Positions 1 to 6,058 of a DNA stretch of 6,796 bases are shown in pieces; position 1 is the first letter of the stretch, and the number at the start of each line of letters is the position of its first letter. The position numbers were made by a program, and so were the translations under genes. The notes beneath the pieces are model-generated. The model did not search any database, had not been told where the DNA came from, and saw only the letters and a program-made list of their open reading frames with translations. The DNA comes from Actinomycetota bacterium (GTDB lineage: Bacteria; Actinomycetota; Thermoleophilia; Gaiellales; Gaiellaceae): positions 17,323-24,118 of the forward strand of contig PMMN01000087.1 of NCBI GenBank assembly GCA_003162235.1, in the 5' to 3' direction.

Positions 1-921
1 CTCCGAGAGATCGACAAGCCGGCGCTCGGCGACGACGGCGTGCTCGTACGCGTCCGAGCGGCTTCCGTAAACCCCTATGACTGGCACTTCATGCGAGGCC
101 TGCCGTACTTCATGCGCCTGATGTCTGGCCTCCGGAGACCGAAGCAGACCGTTCGTGGCGTTGACGTGGCAGGGCAGGTCGAAGCGGTCGGCGATAACGT
201 GACGAACCTTCGCCCGGATGATGAGGTGTTCGGCGCGGGCTGGGGTGGCGCCCTTGCGGAGTACGTGTGCGGCGGAGAGAGCGACTTCGCGCTGAAGCCT
301 GCGGGTCTCACCTTCGAACAAGCCGCCGCTCTGCCGATGGCCGGGTGCACTGCCCTCCAGGCTCTACGCGACCGGGGACAGCTTCAGCCAGGGCAAAGGG
401 TTCTGATCAACGGCGCCGCGGGAGGAGTGGGCACGTTCGCCGTGCAGATCGCGAAAGCGCTCGGTGGCGAGGTGACCGGCGTGTGCAGCACGAGGAACGT
501 CGACATGGTCCGATCGATCGGCGCCGATCACGCCGTCGACTACACGGTCGAGGACTTCACTCGGAGTGGTCAGCGGTACGACCTGGTTCTCGATACCGTT
601 GGGAATCGTTCGCTCTCGGACCTACGGCGCGCGTTGACGCCCAAGGGCACTCTCATTCTCGCCGGAGGAAAGGGCGGCCGTTTGCTCGGACCGCTGGCTC
701 TTCTGCTCAGAGCGCGCCTCCTATCCCGGTTCGTCGCCCAGCGGTTGCTTTCGTTCATCGCGAAGCTCCGCAAAGACGACCTGGTCGTTCTGAACGAGCT
801 GATCGAAGCCGGGAAGGTCACGCCGGTTATCGACCGAACGTACCCGCTGAGCGAGGCGCCGGAGGCCATCCGCTATCTCGAAGCGGGACACGCTCGAGGC
901 AAGGTCGTCATCACCGTGTAG
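1..921 (+). CDS. Zinc-free MDR-family NAD(P)H oxidoreductase (quinone reductase-like), 5'-partial
   Basis: This is a medium-chain dehydrogenase/reductase, probably a cytosolic NAD(P)H-dependent quinone or enone reductase. The reading frame is open back to base 1 and reads LREIDKPALGDDGVLVRVRA, so the true start lies outside the window. I estimate about 15-20 residues are missing. Visible parts, numbered from the window edge, are the GroES-like N-terminal fold with RAASVNPYDWHFMRG (about 19-33), the RGVDVAGQVEAVG segment (about 52-64), and the nucleotide-binding Rossmann turn GAAGGVG (138-144) followed by FAVQIAKALGGEVTGVCST. The C-terminal region ends in GHARGKVVITV, as is usual for the family. 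The catalytic and structural zinc-ligand cysteines of true alcohol dehydrogenases are not evident, which fits the zinc-independent branch. The substrate cannot be read from sequence. A GTG at base 40 is in frame but would cut into the conserved domain, so it is not the start. Confidence 0.93.
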   Translation, partial: LREIDKPALGDDGVLVRVRAASVNPYDWHFMRGLPYFMRLMSGLRRPKQTVRGVDVAGQVEAVGDNVTNLRPDDEVFGAGWGGALAEYVCGGESDFALKPAGLTFEQAAALPMAGCTALQALRDRGQLQPGQRVLINGAAGGVGTFAVQIAKALGGEVTGVCSTRNVDMVRSIGADHAVDYTVEDFTRSGQRYDLVLDTVGNRSLSDLRRALTPKGTLILAGGKGGRLLGPLALLLRARLLSRFVAQRLLSFIAKLRKDDLVVLNELIEAGKVTPVIDRTYPLSEAPEAIRYLEAGHARGKVVITV

Positions 922-923
922 CG

Positions 924-937
924 CGCCGGATTCGGCG
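924..937 (+). terminator. Short GC hairpin just after the MDR stop codon
   Basis: CGCCG (924-928) pairs with CGGCG (933-937) around a GATT loop, beginning two bases after the stop codon. There is only a weak T-rich stretch downstream (GTTT about five bases on), so it may be a poor intrinsic terminator, a 3'-end stabiliser, or chance in GC-rich DNA. Confidence 0.3.
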
Positions 938-953
938 ACTGTTTCGCGCACCC

Positions 954-1025
954 GCCTCCGTAGCTCAGCCGGAAGAGCACCGGACTTAGAACACGGGCGC
1001 AGAGGTTCGACCCTCCTCGGGGGAT
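954..1025 (+). tRNA. Degenerate class-I tRNA-like sequence, probably a tRNA pseudogene
   Basis: A cloverleaf can be drawn. Acceptor arm 954-960 pairs with 1018-1024 (six of seven, including one G-U). TA follows at 961-962. The D stem GCTC/GAGC (963-966 with 975-978) is perfect, and the T loop TTCGACC (1006-1012) fits the consensus. The anticodon stem 980-984/992-996 has only three of five pairs, and the T stem 1001-1005/1013-1017 has a central A-C mismatch. The loop CTTAGAA would give anticodon UAG (987-989), a leucine anticodon. However, the variable region is only four bases, whereas leucine tRNAs have a long variable arm. By eye the D and anticodon segments resemble a tRNA-Arg(UCU). I read it as a decayed or captured tRNA copy rather than a working one. 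No CCA is encoded. Confidence 0.45.
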
Positions 1026-1115
1026 TGCGGAGGTCGGTCGAAAACCTGCCGAAACGACGCTGGTCAAGGTCGCGGACGGCCGTAGATCGTCTATCAGGAC
1101 GGTAAGCTGCTGGAG

Positions 1116-1334
1116 ATGGGTTCGCCCAACGTGCGACTAACCAAAGCGATTCTTCTCGTCGGAGCAGCCGCCATTTTCTGCCTTTTAGCTTGGGGCGCTC
1201 TACGGAACCTATTCGGGGGCGGAGACAGCTCTGCCTTGGCGTACATCGTCGTCGGAGGACTCTGGTTGCTTCTTGCCGGCGGGTGCTTGTTTGACGCGGC
1301 GAGAATACTTGGGCACTCCCGAGATCGCCGCTGA
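1116..1334 (+). CDS. Small two-helix membrane protein of unknown function
   Basis: The 72-residue product has a short basic N-terminus (MGSPNVRLTK), a hydrophobic helix at about 10-29 (AILLVGAAAIFCLLAWGALR), a glycine-rich turn (FGGGDSS, 33-39), a second helix at about 40-60, and a basic tail (RILGHSRDRR). This predicts a helical hairpin with both ends on the cytoplasmic side by the positive-inside rule. I do not recognise a family. Start choice is uncertain: ATG 1116 has a GGAG only one base away, too close for normal use, and a GTG at 1131 would keep both helices but also lacks a ribosome-binding site. It stands alone between the tRNA-like sequence and a convergent gene 47 bases downstream. 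The membrane pattern supports a real gene, but a spurious ORF is possible. Confidence 0.5.
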   Translation: MGSPNVRLTKAILLVGAAAIFCLLAWGALRNLFGGGDSSALAYIVVGGLWLLLAGGCLFDAARILGHSRDRR

Positions 1335-1381
1335 GCAACGAACGGCGAAAGAAGCGTGCTGCACGTGTTCGCGCCCGGCTC

Positions 1382-2143
1382 CTACCTCCGCCGCGGCAGC
1401 GGCACCAGGATGCTCGTGCGCCGCTTGTACTCGCGGTAGCCGGGATCGTTGCCGAAACGCTCCTCGGCGCTCTTCTCGAGCAGCGGGATCCCGCTTACGA
1501 ACAGAAGCAGCAGCGTGATGAACACCGGCCCGGCCGCGGTCAGGAACGCGAGCCCGTGCAGGAACGGAACCGCGAAGACGAAGATCCCCCACCACACGAG
1601 CAGCTCGCCGAAGTAGTTGGGGTGGCGCGACCAGCGCCAGAGTCCGCTCGTGACGAAGCGGTCGCTGGTCTTCTTGGCGGCCGCCTTCTGCGCGTCGGCC
1701 AGCCACTCGATGATCAAGCCCGTCAGCCAGACGGCGCCGCCGGCGATCGCCCAGGCGCCGAGCGCGGGAGCGTGCTTGCGGTTCAGCAGATAGCTGACCG
1801 GCAACATCACGATCGCAACCGTGATCGCCTGCAGGATCCAGAAGCGGGCAAAGCGGAGCGGCCGCTCGCGCATGCCGTCGAAGCGGTGGTCGACCTTGAC
1901 GCGGAGAATGCGGCCGAACAGGTAGGCGCCGAGGCGAACGGCCCAGACCAACACGAAGCCGGAGGCAAGCAGTTGGGCGGTTGTGTGAGCCCCGTCGAGC
2001 AGCGGCAACCCGATCGCCAGCGCGGCGAAGGAGAGGCTGTAGGAGAGATCGGTGACGACGTCGGTCTTCCGCGACGCCGCGACGGCGAAGAAGGCGGCGT
2101 TCACCGCCAGGCTGATCGCGAACGAGACGAGGATGCTGCTCAC
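1382..2143 (-). CDS. DUF1295 / steroid 5-alpha-reductase-like integral membrane protein
   Basis: The 253-residue protein has about six to seven hydrophobic segments (roughly 3-22, 34-50, 56-78, 103-120, 126-147, 180-198, 200-221). It carries the family signature SGLWRWSRHPNYFGE at 166-180, followed by a C-terminal EKSAEERFGNDPGYREYKRR block (223-242). This arrangement is typical of DUF1295 proteins, relatives of steroid 5-alpha-reductases and isoprenylcysteine methyltransferases. In those families the RHPNY segment lies in the cofactor-binding part of the membrane domain. Substrate and reaction in bacteria are not settled. The start is GTG at 2143, supported by GGAG (2152-2155) eight bases upstream. 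The gene follows the HAD gene by 50 bases on the same strand, so the two are probably co-transcribed. Confidence 0.92.
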   Translation of the reverse strand: MSSILVSFAISLAVNAAFFAVAASRKTDVVTDLSYSLSFAALAIGLPLLDGAHTTAQLLASGFVLVWAVRLGAYLFGRILRVKVDHRFDGMRERPLRFARFWILQAITVAIVMLPVSYLLNRKHAPALGAWAIAGGAVWLTGLIIEWLADAQKAAAKKTSDRFVTSGLWRWSRHPNYFGELLVWWGIFVFAVPFLHGLAFLTAAGPVFITLLLLFVSGIPLLEKSAEERFGNDPGYREYKRRTSILVPLPRRR

Positions 2144-2151
2144 TTGACCGA

Positions 2152-2155
2152 CTCC
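2152..2155 (-). promoter_or_regulatory. Ribosome-binding site deciding the GTG start of the DUF1295 gene
   Basis: On the minus strand GGAG sits eight bases before GTG at 2143. No better start with this spacing is present, and the hydrophobic N-terminus begins directly after it. Confidence 0.6.
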
Positions 2156-2193
2156 ACCCCGAACGCTAGACGATCGGTAGGCCGGTATCCACC

Positions 2194-2925
2194 TTACTCG
2201 TCGAGCAGCCGCGCTAGATCGCTCGAGACGACCGTGGCGCCGTGCTCGAGCAGGTCGTCGGGGTGGCCGGTGCGATCGACACCGATCACGAGCGCGAAAC
2301 CGCCGCGCTTGCCGGCCTCGACTCCGGCCAGAGCGTCCTCGACGATCGCCGCGTGGTGGGGCGTGGCATCGAGGCGTCTCGCCGCCTCTAGGAAGACGGC
2401 GGGATCGGGCTTCCCCGGCAGTCCGAGCTCCGCGGCGACGACGCCGTCGACCCTGGTCTCGAACAGATCCTCGACGCCCGCGGCGCGCAGCACCGGCCGG
2501 CAGTTGCGGCTGGCCGAGATGACGGCGGTGCGGATTCCGCGCTGGTGCAAACCGTCGATGAAAGCGATCGTGTCGGGGAAGACCTGAACCCCGTTCTCGT
2601 CCAGATGGCGCTGGAACTCTTCGTTCTTCCGGTTTCCGAGCCCGCAGACCGTCTCGCTACCTGGCGGGTCGTCGGGCGAGCCGTACGGTAGCGAGACGCC
2701 GCGCGACTCGAGAAAGCTCTGGACACCGTCGTAGCGCGGCTTGCCGTCGACGTAGCGGCGGTAGTCGTCGGGCTCGAACCGGCTCAGATCCTCGCCGGAA
2801 GCTTCAGGGCGCGAGCGGAGGAAGTCGTCGAACATCCGCGTCCAGGCCGCCGCGTGAACCGAGGCGGTGTCGGTTATTACCCCGTCGAGGTCGAAGATGC
2901 AGGCCTGGATTTCCTTTGGGATCAC
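2194..2925 (-). CDS. HAD-superfamily beta-phosphoglucomutase-like hydrolase/mutase
   Basis: With a GTG start at 2925 the product is 243 residues. HAD motif I is FDLDGVITDT (11-20), with nucleophile D12 and acid/base D14. H24 matches the conserved His of Lactococcus beta-phosphoglucomutase as I recall it. The helical cap (about 20-115) contains DGKPRYDGV (60-68) and RKN (99-101). Motif II is ISASRN (136-141), motif III is K172 in GKPDP, and motif IV is E196-D197 in VEDALAGVEAG. All catalytic positions are present. Beta-phosphoglucomutase interconverts beta-glucose 1-phosphate and glucose 6-phosphate in the cytosol. These enzymes often work beside GH65 maltose or trehalose phosphorylases, but none is in this window. 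The frame stays open to 3063, but the longer N-terminus (for example MGNLADHLTG) lies outside the fold. A TAGGAT at 2986-2981 could be a -10 box about 50 bases upstream. A phosphatase acting on another sugar phosphate is the main alternative. Confidence 0.9.
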   Translation of the reverse strand: MIPKEIQACIFDLDGVITDTASVHAAAWTRMFDDFLRSRPEASGEDLSRFEPDDYRRYVDGKPRYDGVQSFLESRGVSLPYGSPDDPPGSETVCGLGNRKNEEFQRHLDENGVQVFPDTIAFIDGLHQRGIRTAVISASRNCRPVLRAAGVEDLFETRVDGVVAAELGLPGKPDPAVFLEAARRLDATPHHAAIVEDALAGVEAGKRGGFALVIGVDRTGHPDDLLEHGATVVSSDLARLLDE

Positions 2926-2929
2926 GGTT

Positions 2930-2936
2930 CCTCCTT
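2930..2936 (-). promoter_or_regulatory. Strong Shine-Dalgarno fixing the HAD gene start
   Basis: AAGGAGG on the minus strand is followed after four bases (AACC) by GTG at 2925. It is the best ribosome-binding site in the window. It favours the shorter HAD product over the 46-residue longer open frame. Confidence 0.75.
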
Positions 2937-3036
2937 CGCCGGTCGGTTTCGATCCAGTGAGATGATCGGCGAGGTTGCCCATCCTATCTCGACCTCGATC
3001 CTCGGCTGTGGCGAGTCCGGCTGGGCGAGATGGCTT

Positions 3037-3201
3037 AGGACCTATCCCGCCAGGTTTGCACACCCGAAGCGGCCGCCCCGCGGCGCCAGTGGCCGCCCAG
3101 ACCGTTCGCCGTACTACCCCAGTGCGCCTTCACGGCCCGTCCAACCCCTGGCATCCCCGGCTCAACCCCTTCGACCGCGCACCCCTAACGGGATAGGCCC
3201 T
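3037..3201. repeat. Imperfect inverted repeat bounding about 165 bases
   Basis: AGGACCTATCCC (3037-3048) is the reverse complement of GGGATAGGCCCT (3190-3201) at 11 of 12 positions. Partial matches continue on both sides. The arms enclose about 140 GC-rich bases with internal hairpins. It could be the closing stem of a structured RNA leader on the minus strand, the ends of a small non-coding mobile element, or coincidence. No target-site duplication is obvious. Confidence 0.4.
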
Positions 3202-3208
3202 TAATACC

Positions 3209-3388
3209 GTGACGCCGAGGAAGGCCGCGAAGGCGAGCGCCGTCGCGGTGCCGGGGAATGCCAGCGCCAAGCGCCGCAGCCGCGGTGAGCAGAAACGAGC
3301 TCTAAATAGCGGCTCGCGGCTCGGGCACCGAGTCGCAGACGTGCGTTTCGTCGCGCAGACCGTCGCTCGAGATGCTGGAATGACGTAG
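3209..3388 (+). CDS. Doubtful 59-codon basic ORF directly upstream of the lipoprotein gene
   Basis: A GTG-started frame gives MTPRKAAKASAVAVPGNASA followed by a strongly basic stretch (KRRSRGEQKR, 21-30). It stops two bases before the lipoprotein ATG. It is alanine-, lysine- and arginine-rich with no recognisable domain. There is no Shine-Dalgarno before GTG 3209. The close junction would suit translational coupling, and the lipoprotein start itself has only a weak ribosome-binding site. Against it, the same stretch read in register on the other strand gives a hydrophobic run, and GC-rich DNA often yields such frames by chance. Confidence 0.2.
   Translation: MTPRKAAKASAVAVPGNASAKRRSRGEQKRALNSGSRLGHRVADVRFVAQTVARDAGMT
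3318..3334 (+). other. GC-rich hairpin upstream of the lipoprotein gene
   Basis: GGCTCGG (3318-3324) pairs with CCGAGTC (3328-3334) over a three-base loop, giving seven pairs including one G-U. There is no T-tract, so a terminator is unlikely. It may be a leader structure or chance. Confidence 0.3.
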
Positions 3389-3390
3389 CC

Positions 3391-4305
3391 ATGACCGTGC
3401 GCCGGCGTTTTCTTCTAGCCTCGACTCTTCTAATCACGGCGCTTCTCGGCGCTTGCGGATCCGAATCCCGCCAGCGCTCACAGCCGCCGCCTCTGCCATC
3501 GGACGGGACGATCGGCGTCACCTCTGACGGCGAGCTCTGGCTGCTCGCCGTAGATGGCTCGAGCGAGCACCGGATTCGCTTCGGCTCCGACTGGGCCGGC
3601 GAGGCTGTCCTGTCTCCGGACGGGCGCCGGGTGGTCTTCGACACCTCCAACGGCATCTGGACAGGCCCCTCGGCCGGCGGGCAGGCGAGGCTGGTGCGCG
3701 GGCTGCCCCCCGCGCTGACGCGGCCGAGCTTCGACGCCGGCTGGGCGCCGGACAGCCGCTCGATCGTCTTCGCGGGCGAGGAGGGGATCTATCGGACCGA
3801 TCCGAGCGGGAAAGGCCCCGCGCAACTTCTATTCCGCGACGCGAGCGCCACCAAGCCGAAGTGGTCGGCCGACGGGTCGCTGATTGCCTTCGTACGGGGC
3901 CGCTCGGCCCGTCCCGAGCACCGGGCGATCTGGGTGATGGGGGCGGATGGGAGCCACCCCCGCTTCCTCGTGCGCGGAGATGACCCCTCCTTCTCTCCCG
4001 GCGGAACCAGGGTGGCCTTTAGCGGCGCCGAGGGCGTTTACGTGCTCGGAATCTCGGGCGGAACGCCGCTACTACTCGTGCGCCACGGCTACCAGCCGGT
4101 CTGGTCGCCCCACGGCGTCTATATCGCCTACAAGCGCCAGACGAAAAACTGTGGCGACGCAGGCTGCCACGAGCGGGTCTGGATCGTTCGCAGATTGGGC
4201 GGGGCGGCCACGATGCTGAAGCCCGAGTTCTTCGAGAGCGGAGATCTGACCTGGACGAGCGCGGCTCCGCCGAAGAAGACGGTCTCGATCAACCTGCCCG
4301 ATTAG
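3391..4305 (+). CDS. Secreted lipoprotein with TolB-like six-bladed beta-propeller
   Basis: The 304-residue protein starts with a lipoprotein signal: basic MTVRRR, hydrophobic core (7-19), and lipobox LGAC with the lipidated cysteine at 22. A short linker rich in Ser, Gln and Pro (23-38) follows. The rest is a PD40/WD40-type propeller with repeated W/S-PDG-xxVxF motifs: LSPDGRRVVF (74-83), WAPDSRSIVF (118-127), WSADGSLIAF (158-167), FSPGGTRVAF (201-210), WSPHGVYIAY (238-247), and a last strand at LTWTS (286-290). This fits six blades as in the C-terminal domain of TolB. The protein is probably tethered outside the membrane and binds a partner or ligand. It lacks TolB's N-terminal domain, and no Tol-Pal genes are present. 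Cysteines 254 and 259 in one blade loop could form a disulfide after export. The Shine-Dalgarno is weak, but ATG 3391 is set by the signal peptide. Confidence 0.9.
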   Translation: MTVRRRFLLASTLLITALLGACGSESRQRSQPPPLPSDGTIGVTSDGELWLLAVDGSSEHRIRFGSDWAGEAVLSPDGRRVVFDTSNGIWTGPSAGGQARLVRGLPPALTRPSFDAGWAPDSRSIVFAGEEGIYRTDPSGKGPAQLLFRDASATKPKWSADGSLIAFVRGRSARPEHRAIWVMGADGSHPRFLVRGDDPSFSPGGTRVAFSGAEGVYVLGISGGTPLLLVRHGYQPVWSPHGVYIAYKRQTKNCGDAGCHERVWIVRRLGGAATMLKPEFFESGDLTWTSAAPPKKTVSINLPD

Positions 4306-4324
4306 GATTACGCGCGGCGCGATC

Positions 4325-4579
4325 TCAGGCGGCCACGGAGGCAAGCGGGCGCCGGAACTCGAGCCGGCGGTTGGTCGCGTACGCGTAGGGGTGACGGAAG
4401 ACCTCCATCGCCTCGCCCGGCTCGACCTCCATGGCGAATTCCTCGCCTCCCGCTTCGTCGACGACGACGACCGCGAGCTGGCCCGACTCCGGGCTCCACA
4501 GAAGTGAGACCTCGAAGCCGTCTAGGGCACGGTAGTTGAGTTCTTTCAGCGTCATCTTGTCGCGGTAATCGGTGAGCAT
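4325..4579 (-). CDS. Short uncharacterised protein with FEVSLLW and HPYAYA motifs
   Basis: The 84-residue product reads MLTDYRDKMT, then LKELNYRALDGFEVSLLW (11-28), a predicted beta hairpin QLAVVVVDEAGGEEFAMEVE (34-53), and FRHPYAYATN (61-70). The pattern of alternating hydrophobic strands, one acidic helix (PGEAMEVF) and the HPYAYA end recalls a family of small hypothetical proteins in actinobacteria. I know no function for them. It has no signal peptide or membrane helix, so it is likely cytosolic. ATG 4579 is chosen because AGGA (4587-4590) lies seven bases upstream. An ATG eight codons later lacks such a site, and the frame open to 4678 adds a poorly conserved-looking extension. It is convergent with the lipoprotein gene, 19 bases apart. 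Confidence 0.8.
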   Translation of the reverse strand: MLTDYRDKMTLKELNYRALDGFEVSLLWSPESGQLAVVVVDEAGGEEFAMEVEPGEAMEVFRHPYAYATNRRLEFRRPLASVAA

Positions 4580-4586
4580 CGTTCTA

Positions 4587-4590
4587 TCCT
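4587..4590 (-). promoter_or_regulatory. Ribosome-binding site deciding the start of the 84-residue protein
   Basis: AGGA on the minus strand is seven bases before ATG 4579. It selects this start over the upstream ATG at 4678 and the downstream ATG at 4555. Confidence 0.5.
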
Positions 4591-4718
4591 GAGGGTTGCA
4601 TTTCCGAAACCTGTTAGGGAAGGCGTTTATTACTGATTCGCGTGCCGTCGATACCGCGAAGATCCGCGCGGCGGCCATTTTGCCGGGCGCACATCCAGGG
4701 CACAGGGTGGTCTAGCGT

Positions 4719-4738
4719 GCGGAGTGGTCAGGCTCCGC
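4719..4738. other. Hairpin GCGGAG/CTCCGC
   Basis: Six perfect pairs (4719-4724 with 4733-4738) enclose an eight-base loop. There is no T-run on either side. It could mark the 3' end of the PfkB transcript, which is read leftward into this region, but a terminator role is unproven. Confidence 0.3.
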
Positions 4739-4833
4739 GTCCGCGTATTGGCACTCTTCGGGCACGCGGAGAGAGCACTTCTCGCCTCTTCGGGACGGTA
4801 CCGTGCCACGACCCCGCGGGTGGGTGGCTCGGG

Positions 4834-4926
4834 GGAGGGCGGAGGAACGTGGTGCCCTCACCTACGCAGGTGCCGGTCTCCATTCCGCTTTACGCTCTTG
4901 GCGGAGGGCGGCGGAACGTGGTGCCC
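4834..4926. repeat. Pair of near-identical 24-base direct repeats, 69 bases apart
   Basis: Copy one is at 4834-4857 and copy two at 4903-4926. They match at 23 of 24 bases (A against C at the tenth position) and share the core GGAACGTGGTGCCC. Each is preceded by GCTC a few bases before and followed, after 15 and 24 bases, by a shared word CCGGTCTCC (4873-4881, 4951-4959). The repeated unit is therefore about 50-60 bases with diverged middle parts. The first copy is followed by a CACCT/AGGTG hairpin (4859-4872). It looks like a duplicated intergenic element. Whether it recurs elsewhere in the genome cannot be told from this window. Confidence 0.75.
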
Positions 4927-4983
4927 AGCGAACGAGAAGGGGCGCCGTATCCGGTCTCCGGTGTCCAGCGCGGAGTGGCTCGC

Positions 4984-5922
<939 letters not shown>

Positions 5923-6058
5923 CGGCCCGAAGCTTAGAGCCTCTTCCGCCAGACCGGCACGTAACTACCGGAATAGGCGCGTATCGGCGCAGGGCCTCGA
6001 ACAGCTCGCAAACGAACGCTGCGAGGACCGGGCGCTCGCAAGTAACGTATATGTGCGT
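5923..6058. promoter_or_regulatory. Divergent upstream region shared by the PfkB and DAHP synthase genes
   Basis: These 136 bases must carry promoters in both directions. AGTAACGT (6041-6048, plus) and AGTTACGT (5966-5959, minus) are near-identical words in opposite orientation. The plus copy contains TAACGT, a TAnnnT-type -10 candidate ten bases before ATG 6059, with no clear -35. Neither gene has a convincing ribosome-binding site. Promoter positions are inferred. Confidence 0.4.

Larger units (their letters stand above)
2937..3390. other. Gene-poor region with an inverted repeat and GC-rich hairpins
   Basis: About 450 bases lie between the HAD ribosome-binding site and the propeller lipoprotein. 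No protein here is convincing in either direction. Visible structure: an imperfect inverted repeat (3037-3048 against 3190-3201), a GCGGCC/GGCCGC pair (3069-3074 with 3091-3096), the word ACCCCT three times (3144, 3165, 3181), and a 7-bp hairpin with one G-U pair (3318-3334). It must hold the promoters for the two diverging genes. None can be assigned firmly. Confidence 0.55.
4591..4983. other. Non-coding region with direct repeats and hairpins
   Basis: About 390 bases lie between two minus-strand genes: after the PfkB stop and before the 84-residue protein. Several frames are open here but are glycine-, arginine- and serine-rich with no domain, and I treat them as spurious. Real structure is limited to the 24-base direct repeats (listed separately), hairpins at 4719-4738 (GCGGAG/CTCCGC) and 4859-4872, and the perfect palindrome ACGGTACCGT at 4795-4804. 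It must contain the 84-residue gene's promoter, which I cannot place. Confidence 0.6.

Noticed and set aside
1056..1115. Possible frameshifted coding remnant (LVKVADGR in one frame, IVYQDGKLLEM in another)
   Set aside because: The two pieces read like a protein tail, but they are too short to identify and a stop at 1083 separates them. Chance is as likely.
2926..3063. N-terminal extension of the HAD protein to an upstream ATG at 3063 or 2982
   Set aside because: The extra residues lie outside the HAD fold, while AAGGAGG sits just before GTG 2925, one residue before the domain region begins.
2937..3200. Cobalamin riboswitch upstream of the HAD gene, because of a GCCACTG word on the minus strand
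   Set aside because: The remaining conserved boxes of that riboswitch class are not present in the right order, and neither downstream gene suggests cobalamin control.
3205..3285. Hydrophobic minus-strand stretch (LALAFPGTATALAFAAFLGV) suggesting a membrane segment
   Set aside because: It is the in-register antisense of an Ala/Lys-rich stretch, has no ATG or ribosome-binding site, and reaches a stop without a domain.
4306..4324. Bidirectional terminator between the lipoprotein and the 84-residue gene
   Set aside because: Only a four-base CGCG stem with a three-base loop forms, with no T-tract on either side.
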